Assembly: GCF_000292525.1 (NCBI RefSeq)
Contig: NZ_AEYF01000029.1
Location: forward strand, 62,001-126,000
DNA length: 64,000 bases
Reading direction: 5' to 3'
DNA from: Rhizobium sp. CCGE 510
Lineage (GTDB): Bacteria > Pseudomonadota > Alphaproteobacteria > Rhizobiales > Rhizobiaceae
Positions 54,217 to 64,000 of this stretch are shown piece by piece. Numbering within the stretch: position 1 is the stretch's first letter; the number at the start of each line of letters is the position of its first letter. The notes beneath the pieces were generated by a model. The model saw nothing but the letters and a program-made list of their open reading frames with translations. It was not told the DNA's origin and ran no database searches. A program made the translations under genes and the position numbers.

Positions 54217-54690
54217 ATGCAACGCAAAGAAGACCGGCTGGCCGGCGACATGGCGGCGGTGCCCGGGACGACAGGCTATTCCGGCACGACGCTCGCCAAG
54301 AAGCTCGGCCTTGCGCGCGGGCAGGCGGCTGCTCTTCTCGGCGTTCCCGAAACGATTGGCGAGATCTGCGGCTTCGACGGCTTTGCCTCGGTCGCCGTTG
54401 CGCTCCCCGAAACGCCTTGGCGGGCGTTTGACTATATGCATTTGTTTACGTCCGAGCGAGCGACGTTGGAGGCTCTCGCGTCCGCGCTTTTTCGTGTTCT
54501 GAGACCGAATGGCATCCTCTGGATCTCGTGGCCGAAGAAGAGTTCGCGAATGCCGACGGATATCACCGAGGATGTGCTGCGAGAGATCCTCCTTCCGACC
54601 GGCCTTGTCGACGTCAAAGTTTGCGCCGTCGATGAGGTCTGGTCCGGACTGAAATTCGTCATCCGCAAGGAGTTACGTGGTGCGTTGTGA
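54217..54690 (+). CDS. DUF3052 family protein
   Basis: The 157-residue protein starts MQRKEDRLAGDMAAVPGTTG after GGAGGTGAC. Near the N terminus it has TTLAKKLGLARGQAAALLGVP and later WRAFDYMHLFTSERATLEA and FRVLRPNGILWISWPKKSS, the DUF3052 pattern. No function is known. It ends three bases before the stop of the convergent PQQ dehydrogenase gene. Confidence 0.82.
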   Translation: MQRKEDRLAGDMAAVPGTTGYSGTTLAKKLGLARGQAAALLGVPETIGEICGFDGFASVAVALPETPWRAFDYMHLFTSERATLEALASALFRVLRPNGILWISWPKKSSRMPTDITEDVLREILLPTGLVDVKVCAVDEVWSGLKFVIRKELRGAL

Positions 54691-54693
54691 CTT

Positions 54694-55836
54694 TCAGCCG
54701 TTTTTGGCCTCAGCGCGCGAAACCTTGAGTAGCGACCCGTTGTCCTCGTCCGTCACCATCAGCAGCGCGCCATCGGGTGCGACGACGACATCGCGGATCC
54801 GGCCGTATTCGCCCTTGAATAGCCGTTCTTCTGCGACGAAGGCGCCGTTTTCGTCGCGCTGCATGCGCGAAAGCAGCTGAAATTTCAGCGCCGCGACGAG
54901 GAAGTTGCCGTCCCATTCCGGGAACATGGCGCCGCGATAGACTGTGAGCGCACCTGGCGCAATCGAAGGATCCCAGTAATGCAGCGGCTGTTCCAGCCCC
55001 TCCCTCGCGGTGCCTTCGCCGATTTCCGCACCCGAATAGTCGCGGCCATAGGTAATGATCGGCCAGCCGTAATTCTTGCCTGCCTCCGGCTGGTTGATTT
55101 CGTCGCCGCCGCGCGCGCCATGTTCGACGGTATAGAGCTTGCCGTCCTTGGTATCGAAGGTGATACCCTGGGGGTTGCGGTGGCCTTTCGACCAGATTTC
55201 CGGCAGCGCCTTGCCGCCATCCTTGAATGGGTTGTCGGCCGGGATGCTGCCATCGGCATTGATGTGGATGATCGCGCCGGCATCGTCCTGCCAGTCCTGC
55301 GAGCGGTCGCGGTCGCCACGGTCGCCGACGCTGATGAACAGCGAACCGTCGTGGGCAATGGCGATGCGCGAGCCATATTGGATATTGCCCGAGGTGAAGC
55401 GCTGCATGGTGAAAATAGGCGTGACGGCCTCCAGCGTCTTCTCATCTACGGAAAGCGTGGCGCGGAAGGCTTCGGTGCCGGAGCCCTTTGCATTGGCGGT
55501 GGCGGCGGTGAAATAGACCTTTCTGGATGTCGTAAAGTCTGGAGAGAGTGCCACGTCCATCAGGCCGCCCTGGCCACGGGCGCTGACCTTGGGCACGCCG
55601 CCGATCGGGTCGGAGATCTTGCCGTCGCGGATGATGCGCATGCGGCCGGGCCGCTCGGTGACGAGATAGGCGCCATCGGGCAACACCTCGACCGCCCAGG
55701 GATGATCGAGGCCGTCGGCGAGTTTGTCGACACGAACGGCGGGACCCTGCGTATTGATGGTATCGGCCGCATCGGCGGACGCGATGCCGAACAGGAACAG
55801 CGCTGCTGTGAAATGGAAGGCGGATATTCTCTTCAT
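54694..55836 (-). CDS. PQQ-dependent sugar dehydrogenase (YliI-like)
   Basis: The 380-residue protein starts MKRISAFHFTAALFLFGIAS with a signal peptide, followed by a beta-propeller with SVGDRGDRDRSQDWQDDAG, WSKGHRNPQGITFD and GGDEINQPEAGKNYGWP. This is the soluble aldose dehydrogenase family that uses PQQ and calcium in the periplasm. Start at 55836 is set by the signal peptide. No PQQ synthesis genes are in the window. Confidence 0.9.
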   Translation of the reverse strand: MKRISAFHFTAALFLFGIASADAADTINTQGPAVRVDKLADGLDHPWAVEVLPDGAYLVTERPGRMRIIRDGKISDPIGGVPKVSARGQGGLMDVALSPDFTTSRKVYFTAATANAKGSGTEAFRATLSVDEKTLEAVTPIFTMQRFTSGNIQYGSRIAIAHDGSLFISVGDRGDRDRSQDWQDDAGAIIHINADGSIPADNPFKDGGKALPEIWSKGHRNPQGITFDTKDGKLYTVEHGARGGDEINQPEAGKNYGWPIITYGRDYSGAEIGEGTAREGLEQPLHYWDPSIAPGALTVYRGAMFPEWDGNFLVAALKFQLLSRMQRDENGAFVAEERLFKGEYGRIRDVVVAPDGALLMVTDEDNGSLLKVSRAEAKNG

Positions 55837-55897
55837 CTTGTTTCCCCGGTCGTCTCTCAAGTCCGAACGTGGAGCGGGCAGGGGACAGCTTCAACCC

Positions 55898-56212
55898 TCA
55901 TTCGACCTGCAATAACGGCTTTGTGTTTACCGGTTGAACGGAGCCGGTCGCCTTGATGTCGATCAGGTCGGCCCTCGCCTTCAGCAGGAAACCGTCGCCG
56001 ATCAGCGCCATGCCGTAAACGGCAAGACCGGCAATGGCAAAGGCGATCACCCGTTCGGTCGAAGAAAGACGCCAGAGGAAAAAACCTTTCCTTTGCCGCC
56101 TCTTTGGCATGTCGTGGGCCGTGGCGGCGGCCAGCGCGAGTTCCAGATAGGTCGGAAGCGGCTCGAATTCGGCCGCTCCCTCATTCTCAGTTCCAGCGGG
56201 CCTAGCGACCAT
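55898..56212 (-). CDS. Hypothetical small membrane protein
   Basis: The 104-residue protein has a basic stretch PKRRQRKGFFLWRLSSTERV and one hydrophobic segment AFAIAGLAVYGMALIGDGFLL, then a tail. It overlaps the upstream gene's 3' end by 11 bases, so the two are co-transcribed. I do not recognise it. Confidence 0.6.
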   Translation of the reverse strand: MVARPAGTENEGAAEFEPLPTYLELALAAATAHDMPKRRQRKGFFLWRLSSTERVIAFAIAGLAVYGMALIGDGFLLKARADLIDIKATGSVQPVNTKPLLQVE

Positions 56213-56900
56213 CGCGCTTGGCTCCGATCATGACAACACTCTTGAGGCGACGACGCCAGACTGCCAGCCCGCTTGCCGCCATCAGCGCCAGGAGCAGCAT
56301 GGTGAACCCGCGCGTGATCTGCTCGTCGGCGCGCATCGCTGTCTGCGGCAGGTTCACGGTCGAGGACTTCTGCACGAGCATGGTGGCGGCCTCGGCAATC
56401 GGCCCAGAGACATCGATTGCGACGTCAGTCTTCAGCCATGGCGCTTCAACATAGAAGCTTGGCTCCTTCGACGCAACGAGCAGCGAACCGCTGTTGACGT
56501 CGTTCGGTCGGCCAAGTGCTGCGAGCTGGCTGGATGTCTGCTGCGTCTCGGCGGCGCGCGCGGCGGAGGCAAGACCCAGTGTCGCGGCAACGCAGGCAAC
56601 AAAGACGGTGACGGCGACAAGAAATGAAACGGAGATCCGGCGCAAGCGGATGCGCCCGATGGCAAACTCATCTTCCAGAAACAATGGCGTACCCTCAATA
56701 ACCAAATTTGGATGACGCCACGATGCGGCTTCGATCTCGGCGCGCTCGCGACCGAATTGCGGCAGCGTGCGGCATTTGTTGCGGCTTATTGGTGGCGATG
56801 ACGCGGAGCGCTTCAACCGCGCACCGCAGGCCGTGCCGAAAAGGGCGGCGGGCCGGCTTGCCGATGCCGCGAAACGATCATTAAGAATCATTGCCTCCAT
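56202..56900 (-). CDS. Hypothetical membrane protein
   Basis: This is a 232-residue protein if ATG at 56900 is used (GTG at 56903 is an alternative). It has a soluble N-terminal region with many Arg, a hydrophobic segment near residue 95-115 (VSFLVAVTVFVACVAATLG) and a second near 205 (FTMLLLALMAASGLAVW), and a likely periplasmic segment between. It is coupled with the next small membrane gene. The start is uncertain. Not recognised. Confidence 0.55.
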   Translation of the reverse strand: MEAMILNDRFAASASRPAALFGTACGARLKRSASSPPISRNKCRTLPQFGRERAEIEAASWRHPNLVIEGTPLFLEDEFAIGRIRLRRISVSFLVAVTVFVACVAATLGLASAARAAETQQTSSQLAALGRPNDVNSGSLLVASKEPSFYVEAPWLKTDVAIDVSGPIAEAATMLVQKSSTVNLPQTAMRADEQITRGFTMLLLALMAASGLAVWRRRLKSVVMIGAKRDGR

Positions 56901-56947
56901 CACGCCTTTGCGCTTGAAATGCCGTCATACATTGGACATAGAGCTAG

Positions 56948-58204
<1,257 letters not shown>

Positions 58205-58229
58205 GCGGACTGCGATCAGATCGATCGAA

Positions 58230-58251
58230 GGCCCGCCGGTGACGGCGGGCC
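58230..58251 (+). terminator. Hairpin after aatA
   Basis: GGCCCGCC, six-base loop, GGCGGGCC; followed by TATTA, not a full T-run. Confidence 0.6.
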
Positions 58252-58273
58252 TATTACTTGTGTGACGTTGACG

Positions 58274-58295
58274 ATGTGGCTGCATGTGGCTACAT
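58274..58295. promoter_or_regulatory. Candidate operator of the toxin-antitoxin pair
   Basis: ATGTGGCTGC is followed by ATGTGGCTAC and AT, two direct repeats 10 bases apart which also form an imperfect palindrome. It sits just before the antitoxin start, a usual place for autoregulation. Confidence 0.5.
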
Positions 58296-58303
58296 TTGAG
58301 GGC

Positions 58304-58564
58304 ATGAAGACCGTTTCGATCCGCGATGCGAAGAACCGCCTGACTGAGCTTGCCCGCGAGGTCGAGGAAGGCGAGACCATTGTCGTGACACGCAACGGCC
58401 GGCCGGTGTTCGATCTCGTGCCGCATCAGAAACGCGGCGGTTTGAACCTCGAAGCCGGCGAAGCCTATCTTCGCTCCAAGGGGATCACGAGGACGGAGAT
58501 GTACATCGCCGACGACTTCGACGATCCTTTGCCGGAAGATTTCCTTCTCAAGCCGCTGCCGTGA
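58304..58564 (+). CDS. Phd/YefM-type antitoxin
   Basis: The 86-residue protein starts MKTVSIRDAKNRLTELAREV, the Phd-family DNA-binding N-terminal domain, with VVTRNGRPVFDLVPHQ, and a C-terminal region with DDFDDPLPEDF, an acidic toxin-binding tail. Its TGA overlaps the toxin start (GTG at 58561). The two form a type II toxin-antitoxin operon, probably self-repressed through the upstream repeats. Confidence 0.9.
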   Translation: MKTVSIRDAKNRLTELAREVEEGETIVVTRNGRPVFDLVPHQKRGGLNLEAGEAYLRSKGITRTEMYIADDFDDPLPEDFLLKPLP

Positions 58565-58953
58565 TTATGCGCGTGCTCCTCGATACGCATATCGTCATCG
58601 CGATTGCCCAACAGAAACTGACGGAACGTTTTCCGCGCGTTCAGCAGGTGCTTTCGGACCGCGCAGCCAGCGGGTTCGTCAGCGTCGCCAGTCTCTGGGA
58701 AATCGCTATCAAGACGCGGCTGGGAAAATTGCAGCCCGGGCTGCCGCTGGAGACTATTCCCGCCTATCTGCAAGAGGCCGGATTGACGATCTTGTCCATC
58801 GATATCCCGCACGTCATCACCGCCGCCGACCCCGAACCGGAGACACGCGATCCCTTCGATCGCCTCCTCCTTGCGCAATGCAAGGTCGAGGGACTGCAGC
58901 TTGCGACAGTCGACCGGCTGCTCGTCGATCATCCATTGGCGCTGCGGCTCTAA
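58561..58953 (+). CDS. PIN-domain toxin (VapC-like)
   Basis: The 130-residue protein has the acidic PIN residues in MRVLLDTHIVIA, SVASLWEIAIK and RDPFDRLLLAQ. It probably cleaves RNA when free of antitoxin. Start may be GTG at 58561 or ATG at 58567. It directly follows the antitoxin. Confidence 0.9.
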   Translation: MIMRVLLDTHIVIAIAQQKLTERFPRVQQVLSDRAASGFVSVASLWEIAIKTRLGKLQPGLPLETIPAYLQEAGLTILSIDIPHVITAADPEPETRDPFDRLLLAQCKVEGLQLATVDRLLVDHPLALRL

Positions 58954-59135
58954 GTTCACGTTCCGATTCAACATGCTGCGCACCTGAATCCGCTTTGCCT
59001 CGCAAGTCGTTGAATTCCGATTCAAAACGTGACGAAGAGCGACGGCTCTACGGGTCATCTGCGGTTGCGGGGCGGCGTCAAACCAACTAGATATCCGGCG
59101 TCAAGTTTAAGTTGCCGCTTTGGGAGGCCGGGATT

Positions 59136-60044
59136 TTGCAGCAGAGTGCGGTGATCGTCTGTTCGGATGTCAACATGCTGCCGGCGGCCTGCTGCACCCT
59201 GCTTTCCGTCAAACGCAATCTTGGCGCTTCGCTCGCGGAGTTCCTGCTTCTCGGCATCGACCTCAAGCCGCGCGAAATCGCCGAAGTTGGAAATTTCGCG
59301 CGGCTGCACGAGATGGCGATCACTGTGCTGCCCTATAATACACCGGAAACGGCAAAGCAGGCGCGAGGCCGCTGGTCGGCCGCGACACTGGCGCGGCTCT
59401 ACATGGATCTGCATATTCCCGATCATATCGAGCGCCTGCTTTACCTCGACGCCGACGTGCTGGCGGTGGCACCCGTCGACGAGCTCTTCACCAGAGATTT
59501 TCAAGGCAAGGCGCTTGCCGCGGTCGACGATTATGTGATGGCCTTTCCTGAGAAGGCCGGCGCGCGGCAGCGAAAGATCGGCATGCGCGAGGGCGGCCGG
59601 TATTTTAATGCCGGCGTGTTGATGTTCGATTGGTCGGCTTGCCGGGCGACGGGGCTCTTTGCCAGGACGCGGGAGATATTCGAGGAGCGGTCGCATCTTT
59701 TCGAGAATAACGACCAGGATGCGCTGAACGTCAGCTTCGACGGCGACTGGCTGGTGCTCGATCCGCGTTGGAACACCCAGACGGGCCTCCTGCCTTTCGT
59801 CGTCCGGCCGGCGATCTTTCATTTCACCGGCCGGAAAAAGCCGTGGCAGGCGACCGTGCCCTGGGTGCACCGGCAGATGGCTAGGCGTTATATCGAGGAT
59901 CTCCGGGACACACCGTGGGCCTCCTTCTGCAGACAGCCGTCGATGACGGCCAGGGTGGCGGGCCTTCTCTCGCATGTGGGAAAGCAGATCGGCGGGCTGA
60001 CGCGGCTGGCACGGATGCGCGCCTATTTCAGCAACAGCCAGTAA
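59136..60044 (+). CDS. Glycosyltransferase family 8
   Basis: This 302-residue protein starts at TTG (59136) after GGGAGG with an eight-base spacer. It has AVIVCSDVNMLPAAC, LYLDADVLAVAP (DxD), GGRYFNAGVLMFD, NDQDALNV and HFTGRKKPW, the GT8 pattern. It probably adds a sugar to a lipopolysaccharide or exopolysaccharide; acceptor unknown. Alternative starts: TTG at 59112 and ATG at 59175. Confidence 0.87.
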   Translation: MQQSAVIVCSDVNMLPAACCTLLSVKRNLGASLAEFLLLGIDLKPREIAEVGNFARLHEMAITVLPYNTPETAKQARGRWSAATLARLYMDLHIPDHIERLLYLDADVLAVAPVDELFTRDFQGKALAAVDDYVMAFPEKAGARQRKIGMREGGRYFNAGVLMFDWSACRATGLFARTREIFEERSHLFENNDQDALNVSFDGDWLVLDPRWNTQTGLLPFVVRPAIFHFTGRKKPWQATVPWVHRQMARRYIEDLRDTPWASFCRQPSMTARVAGLLSHVGKQIGGLTRLARMRAYFSNSQ

Positions 60045-60076
60045 GGCGCGTCCTTGGAAAGTGCATGTGAGCCGAT

Positions 60077-60946
60077 ATGGAATCGATCCCCAGCGATATC
60101 AACACCGTGGCCGCCGCAGATGACGGATTGCATTTCCTGACGCCGGAAGCGTGGAAAACACTGCTGTCGCCCTATTCCCACATCGTGCTGGTGGCAAACA
60201 GCGAGGCGGTCGATTTCGAGCGGCTGCGAAGCGAGTTGCCGGAGACGGCACTCTACGTCTTCTTCAATAATGTCTACAAGGTGCTCGATGAACCCTTCGC
60301 CGGCCATGCGGTGCTGGTTGCCCGTAGCGGTGTGATGGGCGCCAATATCGTCCACCGGCGCGAGGCGGCGGATGTCCTGCGCTTCTTTGCCGGCGACGAT
60401 TTTCTGGGTGTCGTCAATATCCGCGTTTCCCCCGAGGAAAACTTCAGCGAGGAGAGCCGCTTCAACGGCACCAAAGCCCGTCACCTCGATCTGACGCAGA
60501 TGATCGGGGATCTCTATCCGACTGGCAAGATCGCGACGAGCGGCTTTGCGCTGGCGCTCTGGCTCGCCGAGCAGCAACTGCCGGGCAAGATCCTGCTTGC
60601 CGGCTTTTCGGCAAAGCGGAGCGAGAAGTGGAAGGTCTTCGACGTGCACGATTGGACGTTCGAGCAGATATTCCTGCGTCTCTTTGCCAGGATGGGCACG
60701 ATCTCGCTGATGGGCGGCGTCGATACGAGCCCCTATGCGGCGCTCGCCAAACGATTTCCACAGGTGCCGCCGATCGAGATTGCGATGACGGCGGCCGAGG
60801 TCCTCTCTGAGCGCCTTCACAATGCCAACAGCCAGATCGACAGGCTGATGTCCGTCACCAAATCCATCCGGGCCGTCGAAGGTTTCTTCCGGCGCTTCAA
60901 GCCGAAAACCCGTAAGCAGCGTTTCCTCGAAAAGTCGAAGGAATAA
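60077..60946 (+). CDS. Hypothetical protein, possibly sialyltransferase-like glycosyltransferase
   Basis: The 289-residue soluble protein has SHIVLVANSEAVDF near the N terminus, TGKIATSGFALALWLAEQQLPGK, and VFDVHDWTFEQIF in the C-terminal half. The TSG-FAL and HDW blocks resemble sialyl-motif-like patterns in some glycosyltransferases, but this is by eye. It follows the GT8 gene after 32 bases and may act with it on a surface glycan. Ends with a basic tail. Confidence 0.6.
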   Translation: MESIPSDINTVAAADDGLHFLTPEAWKTLLSPYSHIVLVANSEAVDFERLRSELPETALYVFFNNVYKVLDEPFAGHAVLVARSGVMGANIVHRREAADVLRFFAGDDFLGVVNIRVSPEENFSEESRFNGTKARHLDLTQMIGDLYPTGKIATSGFALALWLAEQQLPGKILLAGFSAKRSEKWKVFDVHDWTFEQIFLRLFARMGTISLMGGVDTSPYAALAKRFPQVPPIEIAMTAAEVLSERLHNANSQIDRLMSVTKSIRAVEGFFRRFKPKTRKQRFLEKSKE

Positions 60947-61016
60947 CCATCGCAGGTCCTTGTCGATAGACGTGGGCTGCCAAGACTGTTTCGAAATCGG
61001 TTTCAGCGCGTCGCGT

Positions 61017-62114
61017 TCAAAGCCCCAGCCCCGTTAGCATGACGAAGGTGGCGAAGAGGATGAAATGGGTCATGCCTTCGATGGCGTTGGTCTCGCCGTC
61101 GTTGAGATTGATCGCGGCGGCAATCAAGGTGATCGTCACCATTACCGTCTGCACCGGGGTCATCGCCATGATGAATGGCTGGCCGGTATAGAGTGCGATC
61201 GCCTCCATGACCGGCACAGTCAGGATCACCGTCGAGAGCGAGGCGCCCATGGCGATGTTGACCGTTGCCTGCATGCGGTTCCTGAGGGCTGCCCTCAAGG
61301 CGGTGAGAATCTCGGGGGCGGCTGAGATCGCCGCAACGACGACGGCGGTCACCGCGATCGGCGCGCCGCTGTCGCGCAGACCCTCGGTCATGAAGGTGGC
61401 CATGAACTCCGCCAGCAGGCCGATAATGACGACGCCGACCAGAATGGTGGCGATCGAGATTGCTGTCGACTCATCGGTGCCATGCTCGTCCGGACTTTCT
61501 TTCTTCCGTTCGGAGCGCGGATAGCTGTAGCTGAAGAAATAGCTGTGCTGGCCGACCTGCATGCGCAGGAAGAGGCCATAGAGCGCGATCATCGCGACGA
61601 TGGTGAAGGCGGAGTAATAGTGCCATTTGTCGCCGGGCACGAATTCCGGCACGATCATCGAGATGCCCATGGCAGTGAGGATCATCACGCCGTAGGTCTT
61701 GCCCGAATTGTCGTTGTAGGGTTGTTCACCATGCTTGAGGCCGCCGAGCAGGGCAGCGAGACCCAGAATGCCGTTGATATCGAGCATCAGGGCGGAATAG
61801 ATCGTGTCGCGCACCAGTGTCGGTGAACTCTCTCCGCTCATCATGATGGCGAGGATGATGACCTCGACGGCGACGGCCGAAAGCGTCAGGATCATCGTGC
61901 CATACGGATCGCCGACCTTGACGGCGAGCAGTTCGGCATGATGGGCAACGCGGATCGAGGCGAGAACGATGGTGCCGACCAAGGCGGCGGCGGCGATCAG
62001 CGCGATGCCGCGTCCCATCTCGATCACCGCGTGTTCCAAGAAATAGGCGATCGCTGCAACGACAAGTGCCGCGACCAGAAACTTCTCTTCGTTCAGGCGT
62101 GACGCAATCCCCAA
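61017..62114 (-). CDS. Calcium/cation:proton antiporter (ChaA-like)
   Basis: The 365-residue protein has about eleven membrane segments and the two CaCA repeats, with AVAVEVIILAIMMSGE and SAAPEILTALRAALRNRMQATVN, then GASLSTVILTVPVMEAIAL. Start is TTG at 62114 after AGGAG. It likely exports Ca2+ or Na+. It stands alone. Confidence 0.9.
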   Translation of the reverse strand: MGIASRLNEEKFLVAALVVAAIAYFLEHAVIEMGRGIALIAAAALVGTIVLASIRVAHHAELLAVKVGDPYGTMILTLSAVAVEVIILAIMMSGESSPTLVRDTIYSALMLDINGILGLAALLGGLKHGEQPYNDNSGKTYGVMILTAMGISMIVPEFVPGDKWHYYSAFTIVAMIALYGLFLRMQVGQHSYFFSYSYPRSERKKESPDEHGTDESTAISIATILVGVVIIGLLAEFMATFMTEGLRDSGAPIAVTAVVVAAISAAPEILTALRAALRNRMQATVNIAMGASLSTVILTVPVMEAIALYTGQPFIMAMTPVQTVMVTITLIAAAINLNDGETNAIEGMTHFILFATFVMLTGLGL

Positions 62115-62344
62115 GCTTCAGCTCCTGTCCCGATTCATGCGTCTTATCTAAGTCACTGATTCCGCATATCAAGCAAGCGTCGATCCAGCCCCATTTGCAG
62201 TCTTCGGCGTTTAATGGAATACTGCTGTCATCGGGGCCGGAAAGCAGATCGCGGCGTCCTCGAATTCTCGTCAAGCGGCCGCGATGATCCGGATCCTGTC
62301 CGGAAGCGTGCGAATGCGCAACAAGAAGATGAGGAGACGAATGC

Positions 62345-62626
62345 ATGATCAAGGTGGTCTACGAAGTCGTGCCGCATGACGGCGGTTGGGCCTACCGGCT
62401 CGGAGGCGTCTATTCCGAGGCATTCCCGACCCATGCCGACGCAGTCGAAGCTGCGCGTATCGTTGCGGCCGAACAGCAGGTCGGCGGCGATTCCGCCGAG
62501 ATCAGTTGGCAGGACGAGAACGGCAAGTGGCATGAGGAATATGCCGAAGGCGGCGACCGGCCGGAAACAGAGGTGGTGGACGGCCAGTGGAAGGACCGCT
62601 CGGCCGAGGCCTCGCAAGGCATCTGA
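62345..62626 (+). CDS. DUF2188 protein
   Basis: The 93-residue protein has VYEVVPHDGGWAYRLGGVYSEAFPTHADAVEAAR, the DUF2188 pattern. The C terminus is charged and ends WKDRSAEASQGI. A GAGGAGA site precedes the ATG. Function not known. It converges on grpB. Confidence 0.85.
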   Translation: MIKVVYEVVPHDGGWAYRLGGVYSEAFPTHADAVEAARIVAAEQQVGGDSAEISWQDENGKWHEEYAEGGDRPETEVVDGQWKDRSAEASQGI

Positions 62627-62629
62627 AGC

Positions 62630-63145
62630 CTAATCGTCGCCCGTTAAAGCCCGCGCGACGATCGTGTCGACGAATTCGCGTTTGTGCGCGGTATAGTGAT
62701 CGCCGTCCATTCTGAATTCGGCTGCCAGCCTGCGTTTGAGCGCGGCATACGCGGTCGCCGCTTGCGGATGCGCGATAAGATTATCCCGGAAAGCCAGCCT
62801 GTTTCGATGCGTGCCATTGCCGATCGGGCAGAGGTAGACGCGCTCCCGCGGCACGGAGCCTCTTGATAAAAATGCCCAGACCTCGTCGTCATAACGATTG
62901 CCGCGCGGTTCGTAGCCTTTTGCCAGAAGCACATCGGTAGCATGCTCAATGTGCCCAAGGCCGGGAAGAACGATGTCGATATCGATCAGCGGTTTGGCAC
63001 TCATGCCTGATATGGACGTGCTGCCGATGTGATCGATGGTCAGCGCCTGCGGCAGCAAGGCGAGTAACCTGGCGTGGATGCGCCGGAACGCCTCTGGCCA
63101 TTGCGGATCGTAGGGCACGAGTTCAACCGGATCGTGGGTCATCAT
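62630..63145 (-). CDS. GrpB-family nucleotidyltransferase-like protein
   Basis: The 171-residue protein has VELVPYDPQWPEAFRRIHARL, TIDHIGSTSISGMSAKPLIDIDIVL and PRGNRYDDEVWAFL, the GrpB (UPF0157) pattern. Function unsettled; the fold is nucleotidyltransferase-like. Start may be ATG at 63145 or 63142. Confidence 0.88.
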   Translation of the reverse strand: MMTHDPVELVPYDPQWPEAFRRIHARLLALLPQALTIDHIGSTSISGMSAKPLIDIDIVLPGLGHIEHATDVLLAKGYEPRGNRYDDEVWAFLSRGSVPRERVYLCPIGNGTHRNRLAFRDNLIAHPQAATAYAALKRRLAAEFRMDGDHYTAHKREFVDTIVARALTGDD

Positions 63146-63185
63146 CTTCTTTCGCTACAGCGCCCGCGTCCGATAGGACCGGTAC

Positions 63186-63291
63186 TAAAGCGCGTCGCGA
63201 TCTTCCGGATTCACTCCTCGCGCTTTAGGTCTTTGTTTCTACGCATGTCGTTGGCGCAAAACCGCTGCACACTTTTGCGCGACATGCTTTA
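63186..63291. repeat. RIME-like repeat, copy 5
   Basis: TAAAGCGCGTCGCGATC to CACTTTTGCGCGACATGCTTTA, same orientation as copies 2 and 4. It lies between grpB and the LysR gene and does not provide a stop codon. Confidence 0.85.
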
Positions 63292-63353
63292 GATGCTCAA
63301 TCGCGTTGAATTTGCGCATGATTCTTTGCGAAAATCGATCCCGGATTTGGACG

Positions 63354-64000
63354 TTATGTGCTGGTCGAATATCGGTGATAGTCCTGTAGCCCTTTGACCA
63401 GTGCGTCGAAGGTGGCGCGGCAGCGCGGCGAGGACTTCAGGCTCTCATGCATCGCCACCCACGTGCCGAGAGGTAGACCGAAAGCATCCGGCAGCACGTG
63501 CACCAGATCGGAATTTCCCCGCGCAAGTCCGATCTGGCAGAGACCGATGCCGGCGCCGGCGCGGACTGCGGCAAGCTGGGCGAGATTGCTGTCGGTCCTG
63601 TAGGAGAAGTTGATGCCGGGAACCGCGTAGCGCTTCATTACCATACGGACATAGGCCGTCTGCCGATCGAAGCCGATGAGCCTATGGTTTGCGAGGTCAG
63701 CCAAGGTTTGCGGAATGCCGTGTCGTTCGAGATAGCGGCGATGGGCATGGAAGCCGAGCGGGATATCGTCAATGCGGCGCACGACGAGCGCACCCTGCTG
63801 CGGCTCTGCCATGCGCACGGCGATATCGGCTCCGCGGTTCACCAGATCCTCGGTCATATCGGAAGCCGAGAGCTCGATCTGGAGTTCAGGATAGGCCTCC
63901 TGCAGCGGTCCGAGAATCCCAGGCAATACTTCGACGGCGATGACTTCGCTGGCGCTGACCCTGACAGTTCCAGCCACCCGCTCGCGCTGGCCGGATGCGG
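63354..64000 (-). CDS. LysR-family regulator, C-terminal part
   Basis: The visible 215 codons are the LysR substrate-binding domain: GTVRVSASEVIAVEVLPGIL, GADIAVRMAEPQQGALVVRR and a late GAGIGLCQIGLARGN. The N-terminal helix-turn-helix lies outside the right edge. It resembles LysR proteins that act on a divergent gene. Target unknown. Confidence 0.85.
   Translation of the reverse strand, partial: ASGQRERVAGTVRVSASEVIAVEVLPGILGPLQEAYPELQIELSASDMTEDLVNRGADIAVRMAEPQQGALVVRRIDDIPLGFHAHRRYLERHGIPQTLADLANHRLIGFDRQTAYVRMVMKRYAVPGINFSYRTDSNLAQLAAVRAGAGIGLCQIGLARGNSDLVHVLPDAFGLPLGTWVAMHESLKSSPRCRATFDALVKGLQDYHRYSTST

Overview
The window looks like chromosomal DNA of a fast-growing rhizobium of the Rhizobium etli / R. 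leguminosarum group. The reasons are a uniformly GC-rich coding style, a BA14K-family protein, a ClpS2-type adaptor, a PetP/PetR-like regulator pair, and at least five copies of a roughly 100-bp mosaic repeat that resembles the Rhizobium RIME elements. I see no rRNA, tRNA, CRISPR array, prophage or intact insertion sequence. Species is inference from gene style only.

Layout. 0-8.3 kb: the end of a glutathionyl-hydroquinone reductase gene, two acetyltransferases, and a tight minus-strand operon encoding a MoxR ATPase, a DUF58 protein and two large membrane proteins with vWA-like regions (7.3-8.3 down to 1.5 kb). 8.4-11 kb: DUF1285, Nudix and CCA-adding enzyme, translationally coupled. 11-15.3 kb: small proteins, hemF, a Na/phosphate cotransporter and trmL. 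15.3-20.9 kb: a 21-codon leader ORF, two ABC exporter half-transporters separated by an orphan antitoxin-like gene, and an endonuclease/phosphatase-family protein. 21-24.6 kb: petABC (cytochrome bc1) and apt. 24.6-27 kb: two MaoC hydratases, a DUF2157 membrane protein and ychF. 28-37 kb: prs, rplY, pth and ychF lie in the same order on the minus strand, interrupted by clpS2, an acetyltransferase, an orphan solute-binding protein, a GGDEF-EAL protein and an exported protein. 37-45.7 kb: lipoprotein, an M24-fold protein lacking metal ligands, pgeF, midA-like, lgt, ubiK, ybjN, proC, csaA and an MBL hydrolase. 46-50.9 kb: SH3/DUF1236 protein, glycine-zipper peptide, a decayed ilvE, and a petP-petR-histidine kinase cluster. 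51-58 kb: SDR/HxlR pair, BA14K, cold-shock protein, EamA exporter, DUF3052, PQQ sugar dehydrogenase and aspartate aminotransferase. 58-64 kb: a Phd/PIN toxin-antitoxin pair, two glycosyltransferase-like genes, a Ca/H antiporter, DUF2188, GrpB and a truncated LysR gene.

Most of this is core metabolism and envelope housekeeping: respiration (petABC, ubiK, hemF), lipoprotein and peptidoglycan maturation (lgt, pgeF) and translation quality control (pth, trmL, CCA enzyme, csaA). The least ordinary signals are: repeat elements whose outer TAA or TAG is the stop codon of five neighbouring genes; an ilvE gene reduced to its two ends beside petPR; a leader peptide in front of an ABC exporter; a glycine-zipper peptide gene with two perfect hairpins in its leader; and a creatinase-fold protein in which I cannot find any of the five metal ligands. 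I did not find one clearly new multi-gene system; the moxR/DUF58/DUF4159 operon is the best uncharacterised candidate.
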